Below are positions 9,905-19,041 of a stretch of DNA of 64,000 nt, piece by piece. How positions within the stretch are numbered: position 1 is the stretch's first letter; each line of letters starts with the position of its first letter. Source of the DNA: Carboxylicivirga mesophila (GTDB taxonomy: Bacteria; Bacteroidota; Bacteroidia; Bacteroidales; Marinilabiliaceae); the NCBI RefSeq assembly GCF_018271975.1, contig NZ_JAGUCN010000019.1, forward strand, positions 1-64,000, given 5' to 3'. The notes beneath the pieces are model-generated. The model worked only from the letters and a program-made list of their open reading frames with translations, was not told the DNA's origin and did no database searches. The position numbers and the translations under genes are program-made.

Positions 9905-10664
9905 TGTATTGATTGTAGAAGACGAGATGCCCTCAGCACGCAAACTCAAAAGTATGCTTGAATTGGTTGCACCTGATTTAAAGGTGCGTGAGATAACTGA
10001 TTCGGTGCAATCTACCATTGCGTTTTTAAGCAATAATACGGTCGACCTCATTTTTTTGGACATCCATCTGGCTGACGGCAACAGCTTCCAGCTTTTTGAG
10101 CAATTAAACATTGAGACACCGGTTATTTTCACCACTGCTTACGATCAATATGCCATCCAGGCATTTAACCACAACAGCATTGGCTACCTGCTGAAACCTT
10201 TTGGCAGCGATAAATTAAAAGCCGTTGTTGATAAATACCGTCTCAATACAAAATCACCCATAGAACATTCCATTGATTATCAGCTATTGGGCAAGATGAT
10301 TGCTCAACAACAGGTACAGCCCGAATACCGCGAACGCTTTCTGGTGCATTACAGAGGTAAATTAAAACCTGTTCCGGTTAACGACGTGGCCTACATCTAT
10401 GCTGAAAACCGCGGGGTTTTTATATGCACGCACGAAGGCCGCATCTATGATATTAACCAAACACTTGAGCAGCTGACTGAGGAGTTAAATCCCCGACAGT
10501 TCTTTCGGGCCAATCGTAAATTCATCGTCAGTGTATTAGCCATTGTGGAGGCACACCTTTACTCAAAAAGCAAGCTGAAACTGGAGCTTAAGCCAGCTGC
10601 CAATACTGAGGTTATCATCTCAAGTGATAAAGCCAGTAAATTCAAGCAGTGGCTGGCCCGATAG
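9897..10664 (+). CDS. LytTR-family response regulator
   Basis: A 255-residue two-domain regulator. The receiver domain (residues 1-120) has acidic ED at 9-10, phospho-acceptor Asp55 in LIFLDIHLADG, Thr80 and Lys100 in YLLKPFG. The C-terminal LytTR DNA-binding domain (about 150-250) has the conserved PVNDVAYIYAENRGVFI and FFRANRKFIVSVLAI segments. It overlaps the upstream kinase by 8 bp, so the two are a cognate pair translated together. A rho-independent terminator follows 33 bp after the stop, closing the efflux-signalling operon. Confidence 0.93.
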   Translation: MTNVLIVEDEMPSARKLKSMLELVAPDLKVREITDSVQSTIAFLSNNTVDLIFLDIHLADGNSFQLFEQLNIETPVIFTTAYDQYAIQAFNHNSIGYLLKPFGSDKLKAVVDKYRLNTKSPIEHSIDYQLLGKMIAQQQVQPEYRERFLVHYRGKLKPVPVNDVAYIYAENRGVFICTHEGRIYDINQTLEQLTEELNPRQFFRANRKFIVSVLAIVEAHLYSKSKLKLELKPAANTEVIISSDKASKFKQWLAR

Positions 10665-10697
10665 GCAAACATTTTCATCCCAATATTTGTTAATATT

Positions 10698-10732
10698 AAG
10701 AAGGCTCACCTTACCGAAGCCTTCTTTTTTTT
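10698..10732 (+). terminator. Rho-independent terminator of the efflux operon
   Basis: Nine-base stem AAGAAGGCT/AGCCTTCTT with an 11-base loop followed by a run of T. It lies between the LytTR gene and the diflavin reductase gene. Confidence 0.85.
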
Positions 10733-10754
10733 AATAATAAAACACGCATCATAT

Positions 10755-12401
10755 ATGGGATTTTTCAGCGCTCTGCTTAAAAAGAAAGATAAACCACTTA
10801 ACCTCAACATTAAGGCTGACATTAAATGTCCGCCAATCACTATTTTATATGGCACTAAAACAGGTAATGCACAGCTGGTGGCCCAACAAGCCCACAAATA
10901 TTATCATCAGTGCGGCATTGAAAGCGAATGCTACAACATGGAGAAATATGATGTGGGGCGCTTACCCGCAGAGCATAAACTATTAGTGGTTGTCAGTACA
11001 GATGGTGAAGGCGAATTACCACCGAATGCACGTAAGTTTTTTACCCTTTTGCAACATGAAGAAATGCCCATGCTGCCCAATCTGCAATACGCGGTTTGTG
11101 CCTTGGGCGATTCAAGCTACGACAATTTTTGTGGCGCTGGCAAAACCATTGAAAAACAACTTCAAAAACTAGGAGCACAAGCCATCATGAGTCGCGTCGA
11201 TTGTGATTTAGACTTTAAAAAACCAGCACTTCAATGGATTCAGAACAGTTACGATACCATTACCGGTATTAAGAAGGAGGCACCCATAGCTGAACCTGAG
11301 ATTACTGAGCCAGACTTTATTTCAACAACATTAACCAAACGACAACAGCTCACAAAAGGAGAAACCCCACAAGCTGTATATCATATCGAACTGGATAACA
11401 CCACAAATAAGGTAGATTATGCAGCGGGTGATTGCATAGAAATCATCCCAAGTAACCCGATAAAACTGGTTGATCAGATTATTGATACACTTAACCTGGA
11501 TCAGTCGCAGCAGTTGATTTCCAATAGCCATACACTTGAATACGCATTACTGCACCAGTTTGAGATTACTAAGTTAACACGTCCTGTCATCAGGCGATAC
11601 ATGAAAATTAATACCAATGAAAGGCTGAAAAGACTTTACAATGATAAAGAAGCACTACGAGATTACCTGGTATCATCTGATGTGCTGGACTTAATTAAAG
11701 ACTATCCGTGCCAAATGGATGCAGATGAGTTTATTAGTATTTTGCAACCACTGCACTCGCGCTACTATTCAATTGCATCAGGTGCTAAAGCTAAAGCCAA
11801 TCAAATTGATCTGACAGTTAAAACCATTCGCTTTCAACAGAAAGAACGGGAATATGAAGGCGCTGGCTCAACCTATGTTAATGAAAGTCTGGAGGAAGGA
11901 GCCGAAATTCATTTCAGGCTGGTTGCCAATCCCTCCTTTCACTTACCTGACGATGCGGCAACACCGGTTATTATGATTGGTGTTGGAACCGGCATTGCTC
12001 CCTACAGAGCATTCCTGCAGGATTTAGAGGCTCAAGGCATCAAAAATAAAGCCTGGCTCATTTGGGGCGATAAACACCAAACCTCCGACTTTTTATACGA
12101 AGATGAGCTGATTGATTACTACAAGAATAATACCCTGGCCTTTATCAATACGGCATTCTCACGTGATCAGGAGCAGAAAGAGTATGTACAACAACGCCTA
12201 ATCGATTATCAGGATCGCCTACTAGAATGGCTGGATGATGGCGCTATGATTTATCTTTGCGGGCACAATAAGATGGGTGACCAGGTGAAGCAAACATTGG
12301 TACACATATACATGAATGCTAAAGGCATGAGTGAACAGGAGGCCAGAGCCTATCTGCGTGAGCAACGCAATAATAATATAATCCGCGAAGATTTATATTA
12401 A
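10755..12401 (+). CDS. Diflavin reductase (sulfite reductase flavoprotein-like)
   Basis: A 548-residue FMN/FAD/NADPH electron-transfer protein of the CysJ/cytochrome P450 reductase type. The flavodoxin domain (residues about 28-165) carries the FMN loop ILYGTKTGNAQLVAQ. The FAD-binding domain has the arginine-serine motif RYYSIAS (about residue 335), and the NAD(P) domain has GVGTGIAPYRAF and YLCGHNKMGDQV. The C-terminal end (NNIIREDLY) matches the aromatic terminus that stacks on FAD. No sulfite reductase hemoprotein (CysI), P450 or other acceptor gene is nearby, so its redox partner is unknown. It lies alone between a terminator and the convergent dnaB. It could serve assimilatory sulfite reduction, but this is not shown by context. 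Confidence 0.85.
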   Translation: MGFFSALLKKKDKPLNLNIKADIKCPPITILYGTKTGNAQLVAQQAHKYYHQCGIESECYNMEKYDVGRLPAEHKLLVVVSTDGEGELPPNARKFFTLLQHEEMPMLPNLQYAVCALGDSSYDNFCGAGKTIEKQLQKLGAQAIMSRVDCDLDFKKPALQWIQNSYDTITGIKKEAPIAEPEITEPDFISTTLTKRQQLTKGETPQAVYHIELDNTTNKVDYAAGDCIEIIPSNPIKLVDQIIDTLNLDQSQQLISNSHTLEYALLHQFEITKLTRPVIRRYMKINTNERLKRLYNDKEALRDYLVSSDVLDLIKDYPCQMDADEFISILQPLHSRYYSIASGAKAKANQIDLTVKTIRFQQKEREYEGAGSTYVNESLEEGAEIHFRLVANPSFHLPDDAATPVIMIGVGTGIAPYRAFLQDLEAQGIKNKAWLIWGDKHQTSDFLYEDELIDYYKNNTLAFINTAFSRDQEQKEYVQQRLIDYQDRLLEWLDDGAMIYLCGHNKMGDQVKQTLVHIYMNAKGMSEQEARAYLREQRNNNIIREDLY

Positions 12402-12432
12402 TCTATATCTGAAGCAATAAATCAACTACAGC

Positions 12433-13983
12433 TTAAAAAGGCACATCACTATTAAAGCCCGGGCCATCAGGAAACTCGGGTAATTGTTGCCCACCCGGTT
12501 GCGATACAGCATCTGACTCGGCATTTTGATTCATTTTAGAACCAAATGTCTGAGAGGGCGCACTCTGCCCAAAACCGCCATCATCAAATTCAGCATCTTC
12601 CACATCCTGGAAGCGTGCCAGTTCGGCGCGGAATCGTAAGCGCACATCAGCTGTTGGTCCAGCACGGTGCTTGGCTATAATTATCTCAGCCATACCAATT
12701 AATGAGTTACCCTGCTCATCCTCAGTAATACGATAATATTCAGGACGGTGAATGAAACACACCATATCGGCATCCTGCTCAATCGCACCCGATTCACGAA
12801 GGTCGGACAGCTGCGGACGCTTTCCTTCGGCTCCGGCACGGCCTTCCACACCACGGTTAAGCTGTGACAGGGCAATAATTGGCACATCCAGTTCTTTAGC
12901 CAAACCTTTTAGGTTACGTGATATCAAACTCACCTCTTCCTGACGAGAGCCAGGATTCATACCACTGGCATTCATCAGCTGCAGGTAGTCAATAATCACA
13001 CATTGTATATCGTGCTGCTTTTTTAGTCGACGACATTTGGCACGTAACTCAAACACCGATAAGCCGGCTGTGTCATCCACAAAAATAGGAGCATCAATCA
13101 GGTTCTGTATTTTATGGTCAAGCTGTTCCCATTCATATGGAGCCAGATTACCTTTCTTGATTTTATCTGCCGAGAGCTCTGTTTCCGATACAATCAATCG
13201 GTTCACCAATTCGACATTAGACATCTCCAGCGAGAAGATGGCCACCGGAATCTTATGATTCAGCGACATCTGACGGGTCATGGATAACACAAAAGCTGTT
13301 TTACCCATCGCCGGACGTGCCGCAATAATAATCAAAGCCGAGCCCTGCCATCCGGATGTTATACGGTCCAAAGCTGTAAATCCTGATGCCACACCACTTA
13401 AACCATCCGAACGCTCAGATGCGGCCTTAATACGATCAATTGCATCCTGAATAACCGGGTTAATCTGCGTAGCATCGCGCTTCATGCTTCCCTGAGAAAG
13501 CATAAAGAATGTGCTTTCTGCCTCTTCCAGCAGGTCATTTACATCAATACCATCGTCGTAAGCTTTACTCTGCAGATCGCTTGAGATGTGAATCATCTGA
13601 CGCTGCAAGTATTTCTGCCAGATGATACGCGCATGGTATTCGATGTGGGCAGCCGACGCCACTTTACTGGTCAATTGCGTGATGTAGAAAGCACCTCCGC
13701 ACTCCTCCAGCTTACCCATTTTCTTAAGCTGTTGTGTCACCGTCAACATATCTACCGGCTGTTCATGCGCCTCCAAATCCATAATGGCTTTATAGATATG
13801 CTGATGGGCTTCCTTATAAAAATGCTCTGGTTTCAGTAGTTCCGACACATTTAGGAAAGCCTCTTTTTCCAGCAATAAAGCACCCAAAACCGCTTCCTCC
13901 AGGTCAGTTACCTGTGGTGGTAGTTTACCCATTTCTAAGCCCGCAACAGGCTTCTTGCGATTTGAATATCTATTATCTGCCAT
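12433..13983 (-). CDS. dnaB: Replicative DNA helicase DnaB
   Basis: A hexameric helicase of about 516 residues that unwinds DNA at the replication fork. The N-terminal DnaB domain begins at PPQVTDLEEAVLGALLLEKEAF; the RecA-like core has Walker A ARPAMGKTAF (about residue 228), Walker B VIIDYLQLM and the SRNLKGLAKELDVPIIALSQLNR signature. The C-terminal tail is low in complexity, as is usual in Bacteroidota. The ATG at 13983 (MADNRYSNRKK) is chosen over the GTG at 14031: the longer form adds 16 residues without homology and would cross the promoter proposed at 14012. It is transcribed towards the diflavin reductase, with 31 bp between stops and no obvious terminator. Confidence 0.97.
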   Translation of the reverse strand: MADNRYSNRKKPVAGLEMGKLPPQVTDLEEAVLGALLLEKEAFLNVSELLKPEHFYKEAHQHIYKAIMDLEAHEQPVDMLTVTQQLKKMGKLEECGGAFYITQLTSKVASAAHIEYHARIIWQKYLQRQMIHISSDLQSKAYDDGIDVNDLLEEAESTFFMLSQGSMKRDATQINPVIQDAIDRIKAASERSDGLSGVASGFTALDRITSGWQGSALIIIAARPAMGKTAFVLSMTRQMSLNHKIPVAIFSLEMSNVELVNRLIVSETELSADKIKKGNLAPYEWEQLDHKIQNLIDAPIFVDDTAGLSVFELRAKCRRLKKQHDIQCVIIDYLQLMNASGMNPGSRQEEVSLISRNLKGLAKELDVPIIALSQLNRGVEGRAGAEGKRPQLSDLRESGAIEQDADMVCFIHRPEYYRITEDEQGNSLIGMAEIIIAKHRAGPTADVRLRFRAELARFQDVEDAEFDDGGFGQSAPSQTFGSKMNQNAESDAVSQPGGQQLPEFPDGPGFNSDVPF

Positions 13984-14011
13984 ATATCTAACTTGGAAAA
14001 ATTCGGAGAGG

Positions 14012-14019
14012 CAAAGATA
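14012..14019 (-). promoter_or_regulatory. Predicted Bacteroidota -7 element for dnaB
   Basis: On the minus strand the octamer is TATCTTTG, a perfect match to TAnnTTTG, 28 bp upstream of the chosen dnaB start. A second identical octamer lies at 14031-14038. No well-spaced TTTG -33 element was found, so confidence is moderate. Confidence 0.45.
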
Positions 14020-14105
14020 CAAAAAGCACACAAAGATATGTCTGTTTACATTTATTTTAATCCACGATTATTACCTAAGCAGAATTCATTTACTCTTTAA
14101 AAACT

Positions 14106-14113
14106 TATATTTG
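14106..14113 (+). promoter_or_regulatory. Predicted Bacteroidota -7 element for the LamG-regulator gene
   Basis: TATATTTG matches TAnnTTTG and ends 20 bp before the ATG at 14134. No good -33 TTTG is seen upstream. With the dnaB element it makes a divergent promoter region of about 150 bp. Confidence 0.45.
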
Positions 14114-14133
14114 CCTTACAACACTAATTATCT

Positions 14134-16563
14134 ATGAACCCAGAAATTCGCTATCTACAGCTCGTATTAAGTCTTCTTTTTTCCACCTGTCTATATGCTC
14201 AATCTACATTAGATAAAAACATGCTGGGGTGTAATAGTAGAGTTGTACTAGAAGTTGAATCGGCGTTGGAAGCAACATCAGGTATTGAAAAAGGTATTGA
14301 TACTTTTATTCCGACATGTACTGATTATAACTGTTTAGAAAGAATTTTTAAAATACTATCAAGAAAATTTGAACAAGCCCCCAATTCGCATTTCATCATA
14401 ATCAATCAGCATCATAGTGATGATGTATGGAATAAAGCCATTGAAAAAAGCGCTCTTGATAAATTACTTATTGAAACTAAACAAAGACTCAGTAAACAAC
14501 TATACACATGCACATTAGACTCAAGCACTCTCATTTCTTTCTCAAATAAAACAACTCGTTATAGTTTTAATTTCAATGATTATATAACTAACAGTGGTGA
14601 TCGTATTTCATTCCATGAAAGAGCTAATGACTTCCTACTAACAAAATTAAACCTTGATTCTTCAGACACAATTATTAATGAACCATTAAACACCTGGGTT
14701 AACAGTTTAAATACCGATTATAGCCAACCAGTTATTAACCTGTTAAAGCTTTGGGATAACACTGGTAAACGACCGCATTTTATTGTCTGTAAAAGTCATG
14801 AAGCGGAACAAGGCATAAGCATCACCAATATCATTAATCAAACGGCCTTTAGAACGGTTAAATTCACTATGGATAACAAGGTGTTTGCGCCGGTAAAAAT
14901 CAGTGAGAAACCAGATTTCTTAAGCGGAGGTCGTGTTAGCTTCCCCATTGCGCCAGAGCAACAGTACAAATTCGAAATTACACCTAAAGCAAAAGGCTAC
15001 AGATTCTCTCCGGATATTTTCAGATTTACGGCAGAACATGAAATGATTGAAGTACCTATAACTGCTATTCCTTTACCACTTAATCACAAGCAAATAATAC
15101 TATTTAACTTTGATAATTCTGAGGCGCCAGGTGCTAATCATGTCGATAACGTATATGCATCGTCAAATGCTATGTTGCAAAAAGACGATGAGCGAGGCAA
15201 GGTGTTTTATTTTGATGGCCATGGAGATTATATTGATTGTGGTTCTCATTTAAACATTGATTTTAAAAAACCTATTACCATAAGCATCTGGGTGAAACCA
15301 GAAAAGATGGATCAAGACCATAGTCTGGTCGGTTTGGCAAATATCTTTTCAATGAAGATTAGAAATAATCGATTAACCTTTACACATACGGATGTTTTAG
15401 ATATAAACTTTAAAGACTACCCAATTGAACCCAACAAATGGCATCATCTGGCAATTGTTAACGAACCAAATAATCAGCTCACATTTTTTCAAAACGGTGA
15501 AAAGATTGGAATATCCAAAATAGGTGAGATAGAAAATACAGACCATGCCCTTTTAATTGGCACAAACATCTGGGGTGAATACTACCAGGGATTTATGGAT
15601 GATTTAATTATCTGGAACCGGGCACTTTCTGACAACGAAATTATTCAGCTTAGCCAACTTGAAACCAGTCATAAAAACCATAATCTAATTATTGTTTTAA
15701 TTGCACTTGCTTTAGCAGCTCTGACATCTACTATTTGGTGGCTCAGAAAACGATCGCCAAAATCAATAAATCAGCCTGATAAAGTCAGTAATACGACAAA
15801 CTCCCCGGCAATTAATACAGAGCAGACTCGCCAGGTGAATTCTTGCATATCAACATTCGGCGAATTTCGGATCATCACCAGCGATGGTCATAACCTGGCT
15901 ACGGAATTATCGCCAAAGGAAAAACAATTGCTGATTTATCTGCTGTGGCACACCTATCGAAACAACAAAGAAGGTGTTTCATCCAGACAGCTATCAGAAG
16001 ACCTCTGGCCCGGTATTTCTAAAGACAGGGCAAAGAACAACAGGAGTACCTACATGCAACGATTAAGGAAATTATTAAATGATTCAACAGGTATACAAAT
16101 CACCTACTCATCCAATAAAAAATGGATTTTAGAGCTACCGCCTTCTTATACATGCGATTTAGTCACCTACGAAAAGGTTAAACAACAACTGAGCAAAGAA
16201 CGTAACATCGACAACCTTCAGATGTTTCTTAACACTTTGCTTGATGGTAATTTTCTATCGCAAACCCGAAATGAGTTAATCGACACCTTTAAAAGTGAAA
16301 TTGAAAATGAAATCATTTTACTTTTAACTGATCCTGATATTATTGAAATAGCTAAAAACTCCAATCGAATTATTCCAATAATTACTGCCGCGATCAGGAA
16401 GTACGATCCCTTAAGTGAAACAGCCTTATCACTAGAAATTAATTGGCTATCTAACATCGGGCACCATGGGCGGGCACTTGAAACTTACCAAAAATTCTGC
16501 AACGATTATGAAGCTTTATATGGTGAAGTTTTTAATCGAAAAATGGATAAACTGCTCACTTAA
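14134..16563 (+). CDS. Membrane-anchored LamG / winged-helix (SARP-like) regulator
   Basis: An 809-residue protein that seems to join an outside sensor to an inside DNA-binding domain. It has a signal peptide (residues 1-22, ending YAQ). Residues about 320-510 resemble a LamG/concanavalin-like domain (VFYFDGHGDYIDCGS, ITISIWVKPEKM, KWHHLAIV, GFMDDLIIWNRALSDNEI). One transmembrane helix lies at about 517-537. Residues about 573-650 resemble an OmpR/SARP-type winged helix (FGEFRI, LSPKEKQLLIYLLW, SSRQLSEDLWPG, RSTYMQRLRKLL), followed by a helical region like the bacterial transcriptional activation domain (GRALETYQKFCNDYEALYGE). This implies a one-component transmembrane regulator, perhaps sensing a glycan. 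Neighbouring DoxX and oxidoreductase genes are candidate targets (inference). Confidence 0.75.
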   Translation: MNPEIRYLQLVLSLLFSTCLYAQSTLDKNMLGCNSRVVLEVESALEATSGIEKGIDTFIPTCTDYNCLERIFKILSRKFEQAPNSHFIIINQHHSDDVWNKAIEKSALDKLLIETKQRLSKQLYTCTLDSSTLISFSNKTTRYSFNFNDYITNSGDRISFHERANDFLLTKLNLDSSDTIINEPLNTWVNSLNTDYSQPVINLLKLWDNTGKRPHFIVCKSHEAEQGISITNIINQTAFRTVKFTMDNKVFAPVKISEKPDFLSGGRVSFPIAPEQQYKFEITPKAKGYRFSPDIFRFTAEHEMIEVPITAIPLPLNHKQIILFNFDNSEAPGANHVDNVYASSNAMLQKDDERGKVFYFDGHGDYIDCGSHLNIDFKKPITISIWVKPEKMDQDHSLVGLANIFSMKIRNNRLTFTHTDVLDINFKDYPIEPNKWHHLAIVNEPNNQLTFFQNGEKIGISKIGEIENTDHALLIGTNIWGEYYQGFMDDLIIWNRALSDNEIIQLSQLETSHKNHNLIIVLIALALAALTSTIWWLRKRSPKSINQPDKVSNTTNSPAINTEQTRQVNSCISTFGEFRIITSDGHNLATELSPKEKQLLIYLLWHTYRNNKEGVSSRQLSEDLWPGISKDRAKNNRSTYMQRLRKLLNDSTGIQITYSSNKKWILELPPSYTCDLVTYEKVKQQLSKERNIDNLQMFLNTLLDGNFLSQTRNELIDTFKSEIENEIILLLTDPDIIEIAKNSNRIIPIITAAIRKYDPLSETALSLEINWLSNIGHHGRALETYQKFCNDYEALYGEVFNRKMDKLLT

Positions 16564-16640
16564 TTAAGGAATTACCCTATTCATTACTCCTTCCTTTTAT
16601 CCTTCAAACCTCATCTTAGTCAATATTTAATAGTATTAAG

Positions 16641-17108
16641 ATGAGGAATAATAAATCAGAGAAAATTGCTTTAACCTTATTAAGAATAGCTATTGGCTGG
16701 TTATTTTTTCATGAGGGCATCAACAAACTTATCACTGAGGGATGGACAGCAAAAATGTACCTCTTGCAGTCAAATGGTCCGCTACAATCCCTTTATCATT
16801 GGATAGTCTCCAACGAGTCTATTCTGCAATTCACCAATTACAGTTTAATCGTTGCTCTAACGCTAATCGGGCTGGCTCTGATAATTGGTTTATATGAACG
16901 ATTTTTCACAATCGCCGGCATCATTATTCTGGCTTTGTTTTACTTTGCTTACCCACCCTGGGGCGAATTAATCAATAACCATACTGAAGGTAATTACCTG
17001 CTGGTAGATAAAAATATGATTACCGCCTGTGCTTTACTGGCGCTATTTCACTTTAACATTGCTAAGGAATTTGGTCTCGATCGATTCCGTTTCAAACCTA
17101 ATAATTAA
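16641..17108 (+). CDS. DoxX-family membrane protein
   Basis: A 155-residue integral membrane protein of the DoxX/TQO small-subunit-like family, with four hydrophobic helices (around residues 10-30, 65-85, 88-108 and 128-145). The family motif LLRIAIGWLFFHEGINKL at the N-terminus is clear. DoxX-like proteins are linked to quinone redox chemistry in some cases, but most members are uncharacterised. It precedes an exported Gfo/Idh/MocA oxidoreductase by about 100 bp in the same direction. In Bacteroidota such pairs are common, suggesting that DoxX passes electrons from the periplasmic sugar oxidoreductase to the quinone pool (inference). Confidence 0.85.
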   Translation: MRNNKSEKIALTLLRIAIGWLFFHEGINKLITEGWTAKMYLLQSNGPLQSLYHWIVSNESILQFTNYSLIVALTLIGLALIIGLYERFFTIAGIIILALFYFAYPPWGELINNHTEGNYLLVDKNMITACALLALFHFNIAKEFGLDRFRFKPNN

Positions 17109-17205
17109 TCCGGTTCAAGCTGAAACGAACCTGTAAATCGGATTCTAATTGCTCAGTTAAAAATCGATTTACGAGTTCTGCTTGAACTTAAAAAAAATTC
17201 AAATC

Positions 17206-18708
17206 ATGAAGAGACGAGATTTACTTAAAGGGCTGGCAGGAGTTCCTTTTTTAGGAGCTTATGGCTATCTGCTCTTAGATAAGATAAAACATACTCCAGA
17301 TATAAATGACAATCCATTTATTCATTTTTTAGAAAAGAAACTACCATTACCGGCAGAACAAACACCGTATTCTAGCGATGGTAAAAAATTAAGAATCGGA
17401 ATTATTGGAACAGGCAGCAGAGGCAGCTATTTAATGAAAGCTTTAGGCTTTTTGCCACCTGAAAGCATTGATCAGATGAATGAAAAACAGCAACTGCTTT
17501 TTAGTGAACAGCCCGATCTTAATGTTGAAATTGTTGCCATTTGCGATCTTTATCAACCTCGCGCCGAGAAAGCAGCACTGGCAGCAGCAAACATTGACAG
17601 GCATGGCACACTAAAATTCAATAGGCCAGCTGTTAGAATCTATGCATCATATATGCAATTAATTGCTGACAATACTGTAGATGCCGTTGTGATTGCAACA
17701 AGTGACCAATGGCACGCCCCCATTACAATTGAAGCTGCCAAAGCCGGTAAACATGTTTATTGCGAAAAAGCCCTCACGCATAATCTGGAAGATGTTTTTA
17801 AGGTAAGGGATGCGGTGCTTAGCAACAGAATTACCTTTCAATTGGGACATCAAAACAGGCAAACTGAAAATTATATCCGTTCTAAACAAATTGTAGATGC
17901 CGGCCTGCTTGGAAAGGTTAATCTGGTTGAAACATCAACTAACCGTAACTCAGAAAATGGTGCGTGGCTTTACAATATACCTGAATCAGCCAACGAGCAA
18001 AATGTGGACTGGAAACAATTTCTACGCAATGGAAATAGACACTTCAATAAAGAACACTTTTTCAGATGGCGTTTATTTTGGGAATACAGCACCGGTCTTG
18101 CCGGCGACTTATTAACTCACGAATTTGACTGTATTAACCAAATCCTTGGAATGGGTATACCCGAAAAAGTAAGCGCTTCGGGAGGTATATACCATTGGAA
18201 AGACAACCGTGAAGTACCTGACGTTTTTCAGGTCATGATGGAATATCCAAGTAAGAACATGTCTCTGATGTACTCAGCATCTCAGGCCAACAGCGCCAAC
18301 CGGCCACGCCTGATTATGGGAACCGATGCATCACTTGAAATAGGCGGAAAAATTAATTTAAACGTCGATCCGGGCTCCAGACTCTATCAAAAATATTTAA
18401 AAAATAACCTGGTACAGCCAAACAATGCTGTCTGCTTAAACAATGCTGAATCATTGAAACTTGATGGTATTAGTTCGGCTACTGAAAAATATTTTGCTTC
18501 ACGAGGATTATTATATACAACGCATAATGGTAAAATGATGGATACTACCCACCTGCATTTGGCTGAATGGTTACATGCCATCAGAACGGGTTCAAGCACC
18601 AGTTGCAACATTGATCGCGCATTTGAAGAAGGCATTACAGCACAAATGGCCACTTTAGCCTACCGCGAAGAAAAAGTCAAAAAGTGGGATGGTGACAGAG
18701 TCATTTAA
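17206..18708 (+). CDS. Exported Gfo/Idh/MocA-family oxidoreductase
   Basis: A dehydrogenase of about 500 residues, probably acting on a sugar or sugar derivative with a bound NAD(P). The ATG at 17206 gives a twin-arginine-like leader (MKRRDLLKGLAGVPFLGAYG), so it is preferred to the TTG at 17182. The Rossmann fold is marked by RIGIIGTGSRGSYL and the conserved GKHVYCEKA segment (here CEKA rather than the common CEKP). The substrate domain contains FFRWRLFWEYSTGLAGDLLTHEFD, where His in the LTHEFD motif is a plausible catalytic residue. It probably acts with the DoxX protein upstream and the second oxidoreductase and DUF1080 protein on the opposite strand. Confidence 0.85.
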   Translation: MKRRDLLKGLAGVPFLGAYGYLLLDKIKHTPDINDNPFIHFLEKKLPLPAEQTPYSSDGKKLRIGIIGTGSRGSYLMKALGFLPPESIDQMNEKQQLLFSEQPDLNVEIVAICDLYQPRAEKAALAAANIDRHGTLKFNRPAVRIYASYMQLIADNTVDAVVIATSDQWHAPITIEAAKAGKHVYCEKALTHNLEDVFKVRDAVLSNRITFQLGHQNRQTENYIRSKQIVDAGLLGKVNLVETSTNRNSENGAWLYNIPESANEQNVDWKQFLRNGNRHFNKEHFFRWRLFWEYSTGLAGDLLTHEFDCINQILGMGIPEKVSASGGIYHWKDNREVPDVFQVMMEYPSKNMSLMYSASQANSANRPRLIMGTDASLEIGGKINLNVDPGSRLYQKYLKNNLVQPNNAVCLNNAESLKLDGISSATEKYFASRGLLYTTHNGKMMDTTHLHLAEWLHAIRTGSSTSCNIDRAFEEGITAQMATLAYREEKVKKWDGDRVI

Positions 18709-18817
18709 CCTGAGTTTGATTTAGATATTAAGATGCCGATTAAAATAAACACTTGAAACCACGACGAAAAGAGATGCAACGGAAGAGAAAACATACTTTA
18801 CCAGCGTCAAGGTGCGT

Positions 18818-18897
18818 TTCGCTCCGGTTTGGTGATTTTCGCTCACATTTGGAGCAGTTCGCTCGCATTTAGAGCAGTTCGCTGCTGACGAGTAAAT
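18818..18897. repeat. Four-unit tandem repeat, 20-bp period
   Basis: TTCGCT recurs exactly at 18818, 18838, 18858 and 18878. The middle two units are closest (TTCGCTCACATTTGGAGCAG and TTCGCTCGCATTTAGAGCAG); the outer two diverge. An imperfect inverted repeat built on GAAAACAT flanks the array (about 18786-18808 and 18880-18905), so the transcript could fold into a long hairpin. It may be an interspersed repeat element. There are no spacers, so it is not a CRISPR array. Confidence 0.7.
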
Positions 18898-18985
18898 GTT
18901 TTCCTTTGGCGTGAAGTATATTTATTGCCTTCCATAGGTGTTCGCTCTAATGTGGCGTCCTTCGCCTTGCATTAACACAGAATGT

Positions 18986-19030
18986 ATAAAAAAGCCTCGC
19001 AGAAACTATCATCTACGAGGCTTTCTTATT
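18986..19030 (-). terminator. Terminator of the DUF1080/HEAT gene (possibly bidirectional)
   Basis: Stem AGCCTCG/CGAGGCT with a 16-base loop. On the minus strand it is followed by a T-run, 20 bp after the stop of the HEAT-DUF1080 gene. A weaker T-tract on the other side may also stop plus-strand transcripts. Confidence 0.8.
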
Positions 19031-19041
19031 TCTCTTTAATT

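Larger units (their letters stand above)
18709..19041. other. Intergenic region with short tandem repeat and terminator
   Basis: A gap of 333 bp between two convergent sugar-oxidation genes. It has no credible reading frame. It holds a four-unit 20-bp tandem repeat flanked by an imperfect inverted repeat, and a terminator near the minus-strand gene. Both are listed separately. Confidence 0.7.

Noticed and set aside
18818-18897. CRISPR array
   Set aside because: Repeats are directly adjacent with no unique spacers, only four units, and no cas genes.
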